From: Caballeronia concitans
GTDB lineage: Bacteria; Pseudomonadota; Gammaproteobacteria; Burkholderiales; Burkholderiaceae
Direction of reading: 5' to 3'
DNA length: 64,000 nucleotides
Assembly: GCF_001544615.1 (NCBI RefSeq)
Contig: NZ_FCNV02000009.1
Span: forward strand, 124,001-188,000
Shown: positions 12,217 to 19,612 of the stretch, in pieces
How positions within the stretch are numbered: position 1 is the first letter of the stretch
Layout: the number at the start of each line of letters is the position of its first letter
Made by a program: the position numbers and the translations under genes
Notes under the pieces: generated by a model
Told to the model about the DNA's origin: nothing
The model's database searches: none
The model's input: the letters and a program-made list of their open reading frames with translations, nothing else

Positions 12217-12645
12217 ATGACCAATCCCGCCGATCTCAAAAATATCGGGCTTAAGGCGACCCTGCCCCGCCTCAAGATTCTGGAGATCTTCCAGCACAGT
12301 CCGGTGCGGCATCTGACGGCCGAAGACGTGTATCGCAATCTGCTGAGCGAAGAGCTCGACATCGGGCTCGCGACGGTTTATCGCGTGCTCACGCAGTTCG
12401 AGCAAGCCGGCCTCTTGTCCCGAAGCAATTTCGAATCGGGCAAGGCGGTCTTCGAGCTGAACGAAGGTTCGCATCACGATCACCTCGTGTGCATCGACTG
12501 CGGTCGTGTCGAAGAATTTTTCGATGCGGAAATCGAGCGCCGCCAGCAATCGATCGCGAAAGAGCGCGGCTTCAAGCTGCACGAGCATGCGCTCGCGCTG
12601 TACGGCGCGTGCACGAAGGAAAACTGCCCGCACCGCAAGCATTGA
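12217..12645 (+). CDS. fur: Ferric uptake regulator Fur
   Basis: Fur represses iron-uptake genes when loaded with Fe(II). The 142-residue protein begins [20 protein letters not shown]. The winged-helix DNA-binding domain covers residues 1-83, with recognition helix [20 protein letters not shown]. The dimerisation domain carries the metal ligands in [18 protein letters not shown]-terminal [11 protein letters not shown] provides the second Cys pair region. Length and motifs are standard. The gene ends in a strong intrinsic terminator. I could not recognise a convincing Fur box in the short shared upstream region with bamE. Confidence 0.97.
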   Translation: MTNPADLKNIGLKATLPRLKILEIFQHSPVRHLTAEDVYRNLLSEELDIGLATVYRVLTQFEQAGLLSRSNFESGKAVFELNEGSHHDHLVCIDCGRVEEFFDAEIERRQQSIAKERGFKLHEHALALYGACTKENCPHRKH

Positions 12646-12678
12646 GCGGTTCGCGCCCCATGCGGCGCGCGATGCGAG

Positions 12679-12720
12679 AACCGCCGTCCATCGGCTTCGA
12701 TGGACGGCGGTTTCGTTTCG
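12679..12720 (+). terminator. Intrinsic terminator of fur
   Basis: A perfect 15-base stem (arms 12679-12693 and 12698-12712, GCTT loop) is followed by TCGTTTCG. It lies 34 bases after the fur stop. The downstream U-tract is short, so efficiency may be moderate. Confidence 0.75.
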
Positions 12721-12885
12721 TCCGTACACAGAGGAATTCGCGGTTGCGGACATTCCATCGATAGAACGGCACTTCTCGCGACGGCCGATGTCATAGCGAC
12801 GGTCCCCAGCTCTCGATAGCCGCCCAAGGCTTCGATCGGCTTTCGGCGGACCTGCAAATAGCCGAACGTAATAGGAGTCACGTCG

Positions 12886-13275
12886 ATGGACGTCCAACAA
12901 CTCGTATCAGACTTCCTGTCCTCGTCGCACGGGGCGCAGGCCACGCAAGCGCTCACCGATCAGGGATTCAGCCCCGAAGATAGTCAGCAAATGCTCAGCA
13001 CAGCTGCGGAAACGGCGCACGCGCACGCTGAAGAACAAGGCCAGGGCCTCTTGGGCGATCATCCCGGCAAGAGCTTTTTCGCGGCATTTGCTGCGGGTCT
13101 CGTGCGCGGCGACGGCTTCTTCAAGTCGCTCGGAGAAGGCGGCGAAGGCGTGCTGACCGGGCGCATCGCCGAATCGATCGGTGCACGCATGGGCCTCGAC
13201 CCGGGCACGGCATCGACGGTTGCGGCGGCGGCCACGCCATACGTCATATCGTTCCTGCGCGAGAAGTTCGCCTAA
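12886..13275 (+). CDS. Hypothetical protein, Ala/Gly-rich small helical protein
   Basis: A 129-residue protein that I do not recognise by function. It starts MDVQQLVSDFLSSSHGAQAT with a good ribosome binding site (AGGAG at 12873-12877). Helical segments carry repeats of QALTDQGFSPEDSQQML type at the N-terminus. A glycine-rich middle GEGGEGVLTGRIAESIGARM leads to a C-terminal helix ending FLREKFA. The layout resembles the DUF937/YidB-like small proteins of proteobacteria, but I cannot confirm membership. There is no signal peptide or membrane segment. It stands alone between the fur terminator and the terminator of gapA. Codon use matches its neighbours. Confidence 0.75.
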   Translation: MDVQQLVSDFLSSSHGAQATQALTDQGFSPEDSQQMLSTAAETAHAHAEEQGQGLLGDHPGKSFFAAFAAGLVRGDGFFKSLGEGGEGVLTGRIAESIGARMGLDPGTASTVAAAATPYVISFLREKFA

Positions 13276-13284
13276 ACGCGAAGC

Positions 13285-13317
13285 AAAAAACAAAGCCGCT
13301 CCGAGGAGCGGCTTTGT
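13285..13317 (-). terminator. Intrinsic terminator of the tkt-gapA transcript
   Basis: A 13-base perfect stem (13290-13302 and 13305-13317, two-base loop) reads on the minus strand into a run of Us (from AAAAAA at 13285-13290). It lies 44 bases beyond the gapA stop. It may also stop the hypothetical gene on the plus strand, where the U-tract is weaker. Confidence 0.88.
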
Positions 13318-13360
13318 CGTTCAGACGGCGAAAAAACCAGCTATTTCGCCTTGCTTCGCC

Positions 13361-14371
13361 TTACTTTGCATTGGCCAGCGCGACCGCCGTATCCAGCATG
13401 CGGTTCGAGAAGCCCCACTCGTTGTCGTACCAGCTCGACACCTTCACGAGACGGCCCGAGACCTTCGTGAGCGTCGAATCGAACGTCGACGAAGCCGGGT
13501 TGTGGTTGAAGTCGACCGACACCAGCGGCGCGTCGTTGTAGCCGAGGATGCCCTTCAGCTCCCCTTCCGCCGCTTCCTTCATGATCTTGTTGACTTCTTC
13601 CACCGTCGTGTCGCGCGCGGCGATGAACGACAGATCCACCACCGACACGTTGATGGTCGGCACGCGGATCGCGTAGCCGTCCAGCTTGCCGTTCAACTCC
13701 GGCAGCACGAGGCCGACCGCCGATGCCGCGCCCGTCTTCGTCGGGATCTGGCTATGCGTGGCCGAGCGCGCGCGGCGCAGGTCTTCGTGATACACGTCGG
13801 TCAGGACCTGATCGTTCGTGTACGCGTGGATGGTGGTCATCAGGCCGTTCACGAGGCCAATCTTGTCGTTCAGCGGCTTGACGAGCGGCGCGAGGCAGTT
13901 CGTCGTGCACGACGCGTTCGAGATGACCGTGTCCGATGCCTTCAGCACGTTGTGGTTCACGCCGTACACGATGGTCGCGTCCACGTCCTTGCCGCCCGGC
14001 GCGGAGATGATGACCTTCTTCGCGCCGCCCTTGATGTGCGCGCTCGCCTTTTCCTTCGTCGTGAAGAAGCCGGTGCACTCCATCACCACGTCCACGTTCA
14101 GCTCGCCCCACGGCAGTTCGGCCGGGTTGCGGTTCGCCAGCACGCGGATTTTGTCGCCGTTGACGACGAGGTAATCGCCATCCACCGACACTTCGCCCGG
14201 GAACTTGCCGTGCGCGGTGTCGTATTGCGTGAGGTGCGCGTTGGTCTTGGCATCGCCGAGATCGTTGATGGCGACGATCTCGATGTCATGCTTCTTGCCG
14301 TTTTCATACAAGGCGCGCAGCGTGTTGCGGCCGATCCGGCCGTAGCCGTTGATTGCAACGCGAATCGTCAT
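13361..14371 (-). CDS. gapA: Glyceraldehyde-3-phosphate dehydrogenase
   Basis: GapA oxidises glyceraldehyde-3-phosphate to 1,3-bisphosphoglycerate in glycolysis. The 336-residue protein starts [20 protein letters not shown], the NAD-binding loop. The catalytic Cys-155 is in [12 protein letters not shown] and the catalytic His-182 is in [10 protein letters not shown]. Asp-37 in AINDLGD is the residue that favours NAD over NADP. It follows tkt by 42 bases and is co-oriented, so tkt-gapA is a likely operon, ended by the terminator at 13285-13317. Confidence 0.97.
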   Translation of the reverse strand: MTIRVAINGYGRIGRNTLRALYENGKKHDIEIVAINDLGDAKTNAHLTQYDTAHGKFPGEVSVDGDYLVVNGDKIRVLANRNPAELPWGELNVDVVMECTGFFTTKEKASAHIKGGAKKVIISAPGGKDVDATIVYGVNHNVLKASDTVISNASCTTNCLAPLVKPLNDKIGLVNGLMTTIHAYTNDQVLTDVYHEDLRRARSATHSQIPTKTGAASAVGLVLPELNGKLDGYAIRVPTINVSVVDLSFIAARDTTVEEVNKIMKEAAEGELKGILGYNDAPLVSVDFNHNPASSTFDSTLTKVSGRLVKVSSWYDNEWGFSNRMLDTAVALANAK

Positions 14372-14413
14372 GGTCTATCTCCTTGGCTTAAAAAACCTTT
14401 CGCTGACGCAGCG

Positions 14414-16468
14414 TCACGCGGCGGCCAGAACGGCCTTCGCCGTCGCGACGACATTCTCCACCGTGAAGCCGAAATGCTTGAAGAGCGCACCGGCCGGCGC
14501 GGATTCGCCGAACGTGTCGATGCCCACCACGCCGCCTTCCAGGCCCACGTACTTGCGCCAGAAATCCGTCACGCCCGCCTCGATCGCGACGCGCGCGACG
14601 CCCTTCGGCAGCACGCGCTCGCGATACTCGGCGTCCTGCTTGTCGAACACGTTGGTGCAGGGCATCGACACGACGCGCGCGCCGATGCCTTCCTTCGCCA
14701 GCGCCTCGACCGCCTGCATCGCAAGCTGCACTTCCGAGCCGGTTGCGATGAGGATGATCTTGCGCGCCGGGATGTCGTCGTTCCAGTCGTGCAGCACGTA
14801 GCCGCCCTTCGCGATGTTCGCGATCTGGATATCGTTGCGCGACGAGAACTGCAGGTTCTGGCGGCTGAAGATCAGCGTCGACGGGCCTTCGTGCTCGATC
14901 GCGTGCGTCCAGGCCACCGCCGTTTCGACGGTATCGGCCGGGCGCCACGTCTGCAGTTGCGGAATCAGGCGCAGGCTCGACACGTGTTCGACCGACTGGT
15001 GCGTCGGGCCGTCTTCGCCCAGGCCGATGGAATCGTGCGTGAACACGAAGATCGACCGCGACTTCATCAGCGCGGCGACGCGCAGCGCGTTGCGGCTGTA
15101 GTCCGAGAAGGTCAGGAACGTGCCGCCGAACGGACGGAAGCCGCCATGCAGCGCGATGCCGTTGATCGCTGCGCTCATGCCGAATTCGCGCACGCCGTAA
15201 TTGATGTGATTGCCCCACTGGATGCCCGCGTGGCCCGCGTTCGCGTTTTCCGCGTCGCCGGCGGCGCGCACGGCTTTGGACGCCTTCCAGTTGGTCAGAT
15301 TCGAACCCGTCAGGTCAGCCGATCCGCCGAGCAATTCCGGCAGCGCGGCAGCGAGACCTTCGATGGCGTTCTGCGATGCCTTGCGCGTCGCGATGGTTTC
15401 GGCGCGCTGGTTCGCGTCCTCGATGATCTTGGCGGCGCTCTGCTTCCAGTCCGCGGGCAGTTCGCCCTTCATGCGGCGCGCGAATTCGTCGGCTTGCTGC
15501 GCGTACTTCGCGCGATACGCGTCGAACGCCTTGTTCCACTCGCTTTCGGCGCGCTGGCCCTGTTCCTTGCCGTCCCACGCCGCATAGACTTCCTGCGGAA
15601 TGAGGAACGGCTCGTAGCTCCAGCCGATCGCCGCGCGCGTCGCCGCGATCTCGTCGCCGCCGAGCGGAGCGCCGTGCGCGTCGTGACCGCCCGCCTTCGT
15701 CGGCGCGCCCTTGCCGATGACCGTGCGACAGCAGATCAGCGTCGGCTTGTCGGACTTCTTGGCCTGCGCGATGGCGGCATCGACGGCATCGACGTTGTGG
15801 CCATCGACGCCGCGGATCACGTTCCAGCCATAGGCTTCGAAGCGCTTCGGGGTGTCGTCGTGGAACCAGTGCTCCACGTGGCCGTCGATGGAAATGCCGT
15901 TGTCGTCGTACAGCGCGATCAGCTTGTTCAGCTTCAGCGTGCCCGCGAGCGAGCAGGCTTCGTGCGAGATGCCTTCCATCAGGCAACCGTCGCCCAGGAA
16001 GACGTAGGTGTAATGGTCGACGATCTTCGCGTCGGCCTTGTTGAACTCGGCGGCAAGCAGCGCTTCGGCGAGCGCCATGCCCACCGCGTTGCCGACGCCC
16101 TGCCCGAGCGGGCCGGTGGTCGTCTCGACGCCCGGCGTGATGCCCACTTCGGGATGGCCCGGCGTCTTCGAATGCAGCTGGCGGAAGTTCTTCAGCTCGC
16201 TCATCGGCAGGTCATAGCCGGTGAGGTGCAAGAGCGCGTACAGCAGCATGGAGCCGTGACCGTTCGACAGCACGAAACGATCGCGATCGAACCAGTGCGG
16301 GTTCGCCGGGTTGTGCTTCAGATGGCGCGACCACAGCGCGACGCCAATTTCAGCCATGCCCATCGGCATGCCGGGGTGACCGGAGTTGGCTTGTTGAACG
16401 GCGTCCATGGCGAGCGCGCGGATTGCGTTGGCCATGAGGGCGGTCGGGCTGGAAGTCGGGATCGTCAT
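14414..16468 (-). CDS. tkt: Transketolase
   Basis: Transketolase transfers two-carbon units between sugar phosphates in the pentose phosphate pathway, with thiamine diphosphate and a divalent metal. The 684-residue protein begins [20 protein letters not shown]. The substrate-binding SGHPGMPMG is at residues 29-37. The thiamine-diphosphate motif starts at GDG (159-161) in [20 protein letters not shown]. The pyrimidine-binding region is [16 protein letters not shown]. Length is standard. It is the first gene of the tkt-gapA pair, so two enzymes handling glyceraldehyde-3-phosphate are made together. Confidence 0.97.
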   Translation of the reverse strand: MTIPTSSPTALMANAIRALAMDAVQQANSGHPGMPMGMAEIGVALWSRHLKHNPANPHWFDRDRFVLSNGHGSMLLYALLHLTGYDLPMSELKNFRQLHSKTPGHPEVGITPGVETTTGPLGQGVGNAVGMALAEALLAAEFNKADAKIVDHYTYVFLGDGCLMEGISHEACSLAGTLKLNKLIALYDDNGISIDGHVEHWFHDDTPKRFEAYGWNVIRGVDGHNVDAVDAAIAQAKKSDKPTLICCRTVIGKGAPTKAGGHDAHGAPLGGDEIAATRAAIGWSYEPFLIPQEVYAAWDGKEQGQRAESEWNKAFDAYRAKYAQQADEFARRMKGELPADWKQSAAKIIEDANQRAETIATRKASQNAIEGLAAALPELLGGSADLTGSNLTNWKASKAVRAAGDAENANAGHAGIQWGNHINYGVREFGMSAAINGIALHGGFRPFGGTFLTFSDYSRNALRVAALMKSRSIFVFTHDSIGLGEDGPTHQSVEHVSSLRLIPQLQTWRPADTVETAVAWTHAIEHEGPSTLIFSRQNLQFSSRNDIQIANIAKGGYVLHDWNDDIPARKIILIATGSEVQLAMQAVEALAKEGIGARVVSMPCTNVFDKQDAEYRERVLPKGVARVAIEAGVTDFWRKYVGLEGGVVGIDTFGESAPAGALFKHFGFTVENVVATAKAVLAAA

Positions 16469-16832
16469 GTCGGGTGTCGGCGGCTACGAGAGCTTTGTGG
16501 CAGGTGCTGAAATGATCCACGGTGCTTCTTGCCGCATGCCTTCAGCCGATGCTTTCGCACCGGACGCCGGCCCTGCGGCGAACCACGAGTACACCATGTT
16601 TTCAGGACCGGAACGACGAGAAACGACGAGGATCGGGAGTCGGTCATTCTAGCAGACCGGTCCGATCGACAGGCGTGCGGCAGCGCTCGGAACGCCGCGC
16701 TTCGGTCAGTTCGATGCGGGCATGCGGCGTGCAGCGAGCGCGCCCGGCGGGAGCGCGAGCGCGCCGGTTTCGCGCGTCGTGGCAAAATGCCCGTCAATTG
16801 ACTGTGCAACGAAGCTCGAAGGAGTGCTTTCG
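16469..16832. other. Divergent intergenic region between tkt and the glyoxalase-fold gene
   Basis: These 364 bases must hold the promoters of tkt (leftward) and of the downstream rightward gene. I see no convincing -35/-10 pair, strong hairpin or conserved protein. Short open frames here look like chance frames of GC-rich DNA. Confidence 0.5.
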
Positions 16833-17246
16833 ATGACCGATCCCCGCCCCGCCGATGTCCCCTGGTTGACGCCCTATCTCACCGTGCGCGACGCGCGCGT
16901 GAGCATCGCGTTTTACGAGAAGGCGCTCGGCTTCGCGGTGCGCGACAGCGTCAACGACGACGGCACGATCATCCACGTCGAGATGACGTATCGCGGGCAG
17001 TTGATCGTGATGTTCGCGCCCGAAGGCGCGTACGGATCGCAGGCGCGCACGCCGAAGAGCGCGGGCCAGATGGCGCCGCAGTCCTTTTACCTTTATGTCG
17101 ACGACGTCGACGCCACGTACGCCCAGGCGCTCGCCGTCGGCGCGAAGCCGCTGATCGAGCCGCAGGACCAGTTCTGGGGCGACCGTTTCGCGCAGATCGA
17201 AGACCCGGACGGGTATCGCTGGGCGCTGGCGCGGCATCTGCGCTGA
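16833..17246 (+). CDS. VOC-superfamily (glyoxalase/bleomycin-resistance fold) protein
   Basis: A 137-residue protein of the vicinal-oxygen-chelate fold, similar to the PhnB/YP_glyoxalase-like group. It starts MTDPRPADVPWLTPYLTVRD with AAGGAG-type Shine-Dalgarno (AAGGAG, 16819-16824). The paired beta-alpha-beta-beta-beta modules show as SIAFYEKALGFAVRD and YLYVDDVDATYAQALAVGAK. The C-terminal RFAQIEDPDGYRWALARH is the usual end of the second module. The substrate is unknown; members include glyoxalases, dioxygenases and antibiotic-binding proteins. It lies 18 bases before rsmE and may share its transcript. Confidence 0.87.
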   Translation: MTDPRPADVPWLTPYLTVRDARVSIAFYEKALGFAVRDSVNDDGTIIHVEMTYRGQLIVMFAPEGAYGSQARTPKSAGQMAPQSFYLYVDDVDATYAQALAVGAKPLIEPQDQFWGDRFAQIEDPDGYRWALARHLR

Positions 17247-17264
17247 CCGTTTTCTCACGCTTTC

Positions 17265-18002
17265 ATGCCACGTTTCTACGTCGAAGGCCCGCTCGCGGCG
17301 GGCCACACCCTTTCCCTTCCCGATGATGTCGTGCGCCACGTCCAGGTGCTGCGCCTTTCGACCGGCGACGCGATCACGCTCTTCGACGGCACGGGCGGCG
17401 AGTATCACGGCGAACTCGTCGATATCGCCAAGCGCACCGCGCTCGTTCGCATCGATACGCATAGCGGCCGCGAGGCCGAGCCTCCGTATCGCGTGACGCT
17501 CGCGCAGGGCGTCGCGGGCGGCGACAAGATGGACTGGCTCATCGAGAAGACGGTCGAACTGGGCGTCGCGGGCATCGCGCCGCTGACGGCCGAGCGCGGC
17601 GTCGTGCGGCTCGCGGGCGAGCGCGCGCTGCGTCGTCAGGCGCACTGGCAGGCGCTCGTGCGCGCGGCGTGCGAGCAGTGCGGACGCAATCGCGTGCCGG
17701 AAGTCGCGCCGCCGCGCGATCTGTCGGCGTGGCTCGCGGACTTGCCGGCTGCATCGGATGGAGATTTGCGCCTTTTGCTGTCGCCGCGCGCCGAAGTAAC
17801 GTTCGATGCGCTGCCCGTCGAGCCGCCGCGCGGCCACGTGACGCTCGTGATCGGACCGGAAGCCGGTTTTTCGCCGAAAGAAGAGCGCGATATCGTCGAT
17901 GCCGGGTTTTCCTCGCTCGGCCTCGGACCGCGCGTGCTGCGCACGGAAACGGCGGGTATCGCGGTGCTGGCAGCGCTGGCGGCGCGCTGGGGCGGCTGGT
18001 GA
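17265..18002 (+). CDS. rsmE: 16S rRNA m3U1498 methyltransferase
   Basis: RsmE methylates N3 of U1498 in 16S rRNA of the small ribosomal subunit, using S-adenosylmethionine. The 245-residue protein has an N-terminal PUA-like domain (about 1-70) starting MPRFYVEGPLAAGHTLSLPD. The SPOUT methyltransferase domain has the knot signatures LVIGPEAGFSPKEERDI and LGPRVLRTETAGIAVL. EKTVELGVAGIAPL is also family-typical. It is followed by a strong bidirectional terminator. Confidence 0.95.
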   Translation: MPRFYVEGPLAAGHTLSLPDDVVRHVQVLRLSTGDAITLFDGTGGEYHGELVDIAKRTALVRIDTHSGREAEPPYRVTLAQGVAGGDKMDWLIEKTVELGVAGIAPLTAERGVVRLAGERALRRQAHWQALVRAACEQCGRNRVPEVAPPRDLSAWLADLPAASDGDLRLLLSPRAEVTFDALPVEPPRGHVTLVIGPEAGFSPKEERDIVDAGFSSLGLGPRVLRTETAGIAVLAALAARWGGW

Positions 18003-18027
18003 CGCGCGGCTAACTCATTGCCGCAGA

Positions 18028-18071
18028 AACGAAAACAGCCCGGCGAGCGTGCTCGCCGGGCTGTTTTCGTT
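18028..18071. terminator. Bidirectional intrinsic terminator
   Basis: A perfect inverted repeat with 21-base arms (18028-18048 and 18051-18071) and a 2-base centre. T-rich ends on both strands make it a terminator for rsmE (rightward) and for the barstar-type gene (leftward). Confidence 0.9.
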
Positions 18072-18085
18072 CGAATGCTAGCGCG

Positions 18086-18664
18086 TCAGACGAACGAATA
18101 AAAAACGCGGAATGCCACGCGCCGCTCGGCCCAGAATTCGGCGGCATCGCGGAACACGTCGAGCAGCGTCTCGCGCCCTTCCTTGTCGAACTTCTGCGCG
18201 ATCGGCAGTTGTTCCAGCACGATTACGAAGCCCGGCTGCGATCCCGCCTTGTGCACGAGGTCGGTCAGGCAGTCGTACAGCGCGTCGTAGTTCTTGCCGA
18301 AGTGCTTGGGAAACAGGAACGACAGCGCGATGGTCTCCAGCACTTCCTGTTTGCTTTGCGCCTGGCCGAGATACGCATACAGAAAATGCTGGCCGAGGCG
18401 ATTGGCTTCGTCGGCGAGTTCCTGCACGCGGAAGGCGCGTATCGACTGCACGATGTTCGGCCGCACCGTCGCGAAAAGAGACTCCGATTCCTCCTGCGGA
18501 TGGGCCTCCGCCTCCGGATTCGGGGGCGGATTCGGCTCGTCATCGGGTCTGTTGTCGTGTTCTATCATGCGTAGCCGCAATACTCGCTGGAACAGGTTGC
18601 CATCGCCGGTGGCGAAAAGATCACCCGCGACGCCGTTGTCGTGCGCGTAGATGTTGTCGCTCAT
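18086..18664 (-). CDS. Barstar-family ribonuclease inhibitor
   Basis: A 192-residue cytoplasmic protein whose C-terminal half (about 95-190) is a barstar domain. Barstars block the active site of small secreted RNases and protect the producer. The helix that inserts into the RNase is seen in FPKHFGKNYDALYDCLTDL. It keeps the two aspartates equivalent to barstar Asp-35 and Asp-39 (NYDALYD). FVIVLEQLP and LLDVFRDAAEFW follow as in barstar. The N-terminal ~80 residues, with a DDEPNPPPNPEAEAHPQEE linker, are not part of classical barstar (about 90 residues). It starts 15 bases after the RNase stop, so the pair is one operon with the RNase first. Confidence 0.9.
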   Translation of the reverse strand: MSDNIYAHDNGVAGDLFATGDGNLFQRVLRLRMIEHDNRPDDEPNPPPNPEAEAHPQEESESLFATVRPNIVQSIRAFRVQELADEANRLGQHFLYAYLGQAQSKQEVLETIALSFLFPKHFGKNYDALYDCLTDLVHKAGSQPGFVIVLEQLPIAQKFDKEGRETLLDVFRDAAEFWAERRVAFRVFYSFV

Positions 18665-18679
18665 GCCGTTAATCCCTAT

Positions 18680-19177
18680 TTATCCCGCAATGCGTTTAAA
18701 ACTGGCGTAGTGGTCGTCCGAGTAGTAGCAATCGTCTGTCTGCCGCTTCGGGCCACCGCATACGATCCGGCGCGCACCGCGATCCCGCGCGCGCGGCGTG
18801 GGGACTGTGTATTCGTGGTAGTAGCCGCGTGGATGCCGCGGCAGCAAACGCTCGCGATTGCCGAATACGACGCCGTCCTTCTCGAAGGGAAACGGGCCGC
18901 CCGCTTCGATCAGCCGCAATGTCTCGACCGCTTGCCTGGGCAGTTGCGCGACGCTGATCGTCCCGGGGTCCTTGCCGCGCGCCTGACTGGGAGCAGGCTG
19001 TTCGGCGCCCGAAGGAGCGACTGCCGCATCCGGCCCTGCCGACGCCTTCCCTGTCTGATTAGACTGCTGGGCGGCCGTTTGCGTTTCCGACACGCCGCTC
19101 CGAGATTCGTCTTTGCCGCAACCGCCCAGAACAAGGCTGAAAGCGACGATGCAGGCGAACGCCGATGCGCGCTTCAC
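18680..19177 (-). CDS. Secreted/lipoprotein guanyl-specific ribonuclease (RNase Sa/barnase family)
   Basis: A 165-residue small RNase of the microbial T1/barnase superfamily. The start is a GTG (19175-19177). Residues 1-20 look like a lipoprotein signal ending LVLGGC, so it is probably lipidated or exported. A disordered linker (about 21-70) follows, then the catalytic domain. All RNase Sa catalytic positions align: Glu-122 in GYYHEYTV, Arg-133 and Arg-137 in RDRGARRIV, His-156 in DDHYASF. GGPFPFEKDGVVFGNRE is the guanine-recognition region. It should cleave RNA after guanines. The next gene encodes its barstar-type inhibitor. Confidence 0.9.
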   Translation of the reverse strand: MKRASAFACIVAFSLVLGGCGKDESRSGVSETQTAAQQSNQTGKASAGPDAAVAPSGAEQPAPSQARGKDPGTISVAQLPRQAVETLRLIEAGGPFPFEKDGVVFGNRERLLPRHPRGYYHEYTVPTPRARDRGARRIVCGGPKRQTDDCYYSDDHYASFKRIAG

Positions 19178-19383
19178 GAAAAGATTGCCCCCGCGTTGAA
19201 ACCGATTTCGACGACCATGAAAGATGTAAGGGTATCGCTAATGACTGGACGAAGCAACGTTCCGCGGGATTTCGGAAATTTTTTCTCAACTCCGCCCGGC
19301 GCACCACCTTCCGTCCGAGCAAAAGCGGTCGTTTTTAGCCTAAATCTGAGAGACTTTTCAACCGTACAAGCTAGAATTTATCG

Positions 19384-19531
19384 CCGTAGGGATTGAAACC
19401 TCTGGACGAGTTGCCTCACTTGTCGCCAGTTTCGCGCGGTGCGCTTCACCGTGATGCTCTGCACTTTGGGGAGGGGCGATCCCCTTGCCTCTGCCCCAAG
19501 GCGTGCCCGCACCGCGGCACGCTTTTTTTTT
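19384..19531 (+). ncRNA. Putative structured small RNA with intrinsic terminator
   Basis: No protein gene precedes the strong plus-strand terminator at 19501-19531 (7-base stem GCGTGCC/GGCACGC, then nine Ts). Upstream are three further potential hairpins. GACGAG/CTTGTC pairs around 19403-19422, CGGTG/CACCG encloses a CGCTT loop near 19437-19452, and a long G-run/C-run hairpin lies at about 19465-19502 (TTTGGGGAGGGG opposite CCCCAAGG, CGAT loop). A TAGAAT -10-like hexamer at 19372-19377 would start a transcript of about 148 bases; its -35 is weak. Both flanking genes point leftward, so it would be free-standing. I do not recognise it as 6S, tmRNA or SRP RNA. Confidence 0.5.
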
Positions 19532-19537
19532 GCGCCA

Positions 19538-19571
19538 AAACAAAACGCGGCAGGTTCGACCCTGCCGCGTT
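19538..19571 (-). terminator. Intrinsic terminator of maeB
   Basis: A perfect 11-base stem AACGCGGCAGG / CCTGCCGCGTT (19544-19554 and 19561-19571) reads on the minus strand into TTGTTTTGG. It lies 42 bases beyond the maeB stop and directly faces the plus-strand terminator ending at 19531. Confidence 0.85.
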
Positions 19572-19612
19572 GAGCGTGTTACCGCGCGTTGCCGCGCTGA
19601 ACAGCGAGTGCT

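Noticed and set aside
12480-12956. Minus-strand frames over fur and the next intergenic region
   Set aside because: Shadows of fur crossing the fur terminator; no independent support.
19384-19531. Identification of the RNA candidate as 6S RNA
   Set aside because: Length and terminator would fit loosely, but I could not pair the two ends into the long closing stem and central bubble that define 6S RNA.
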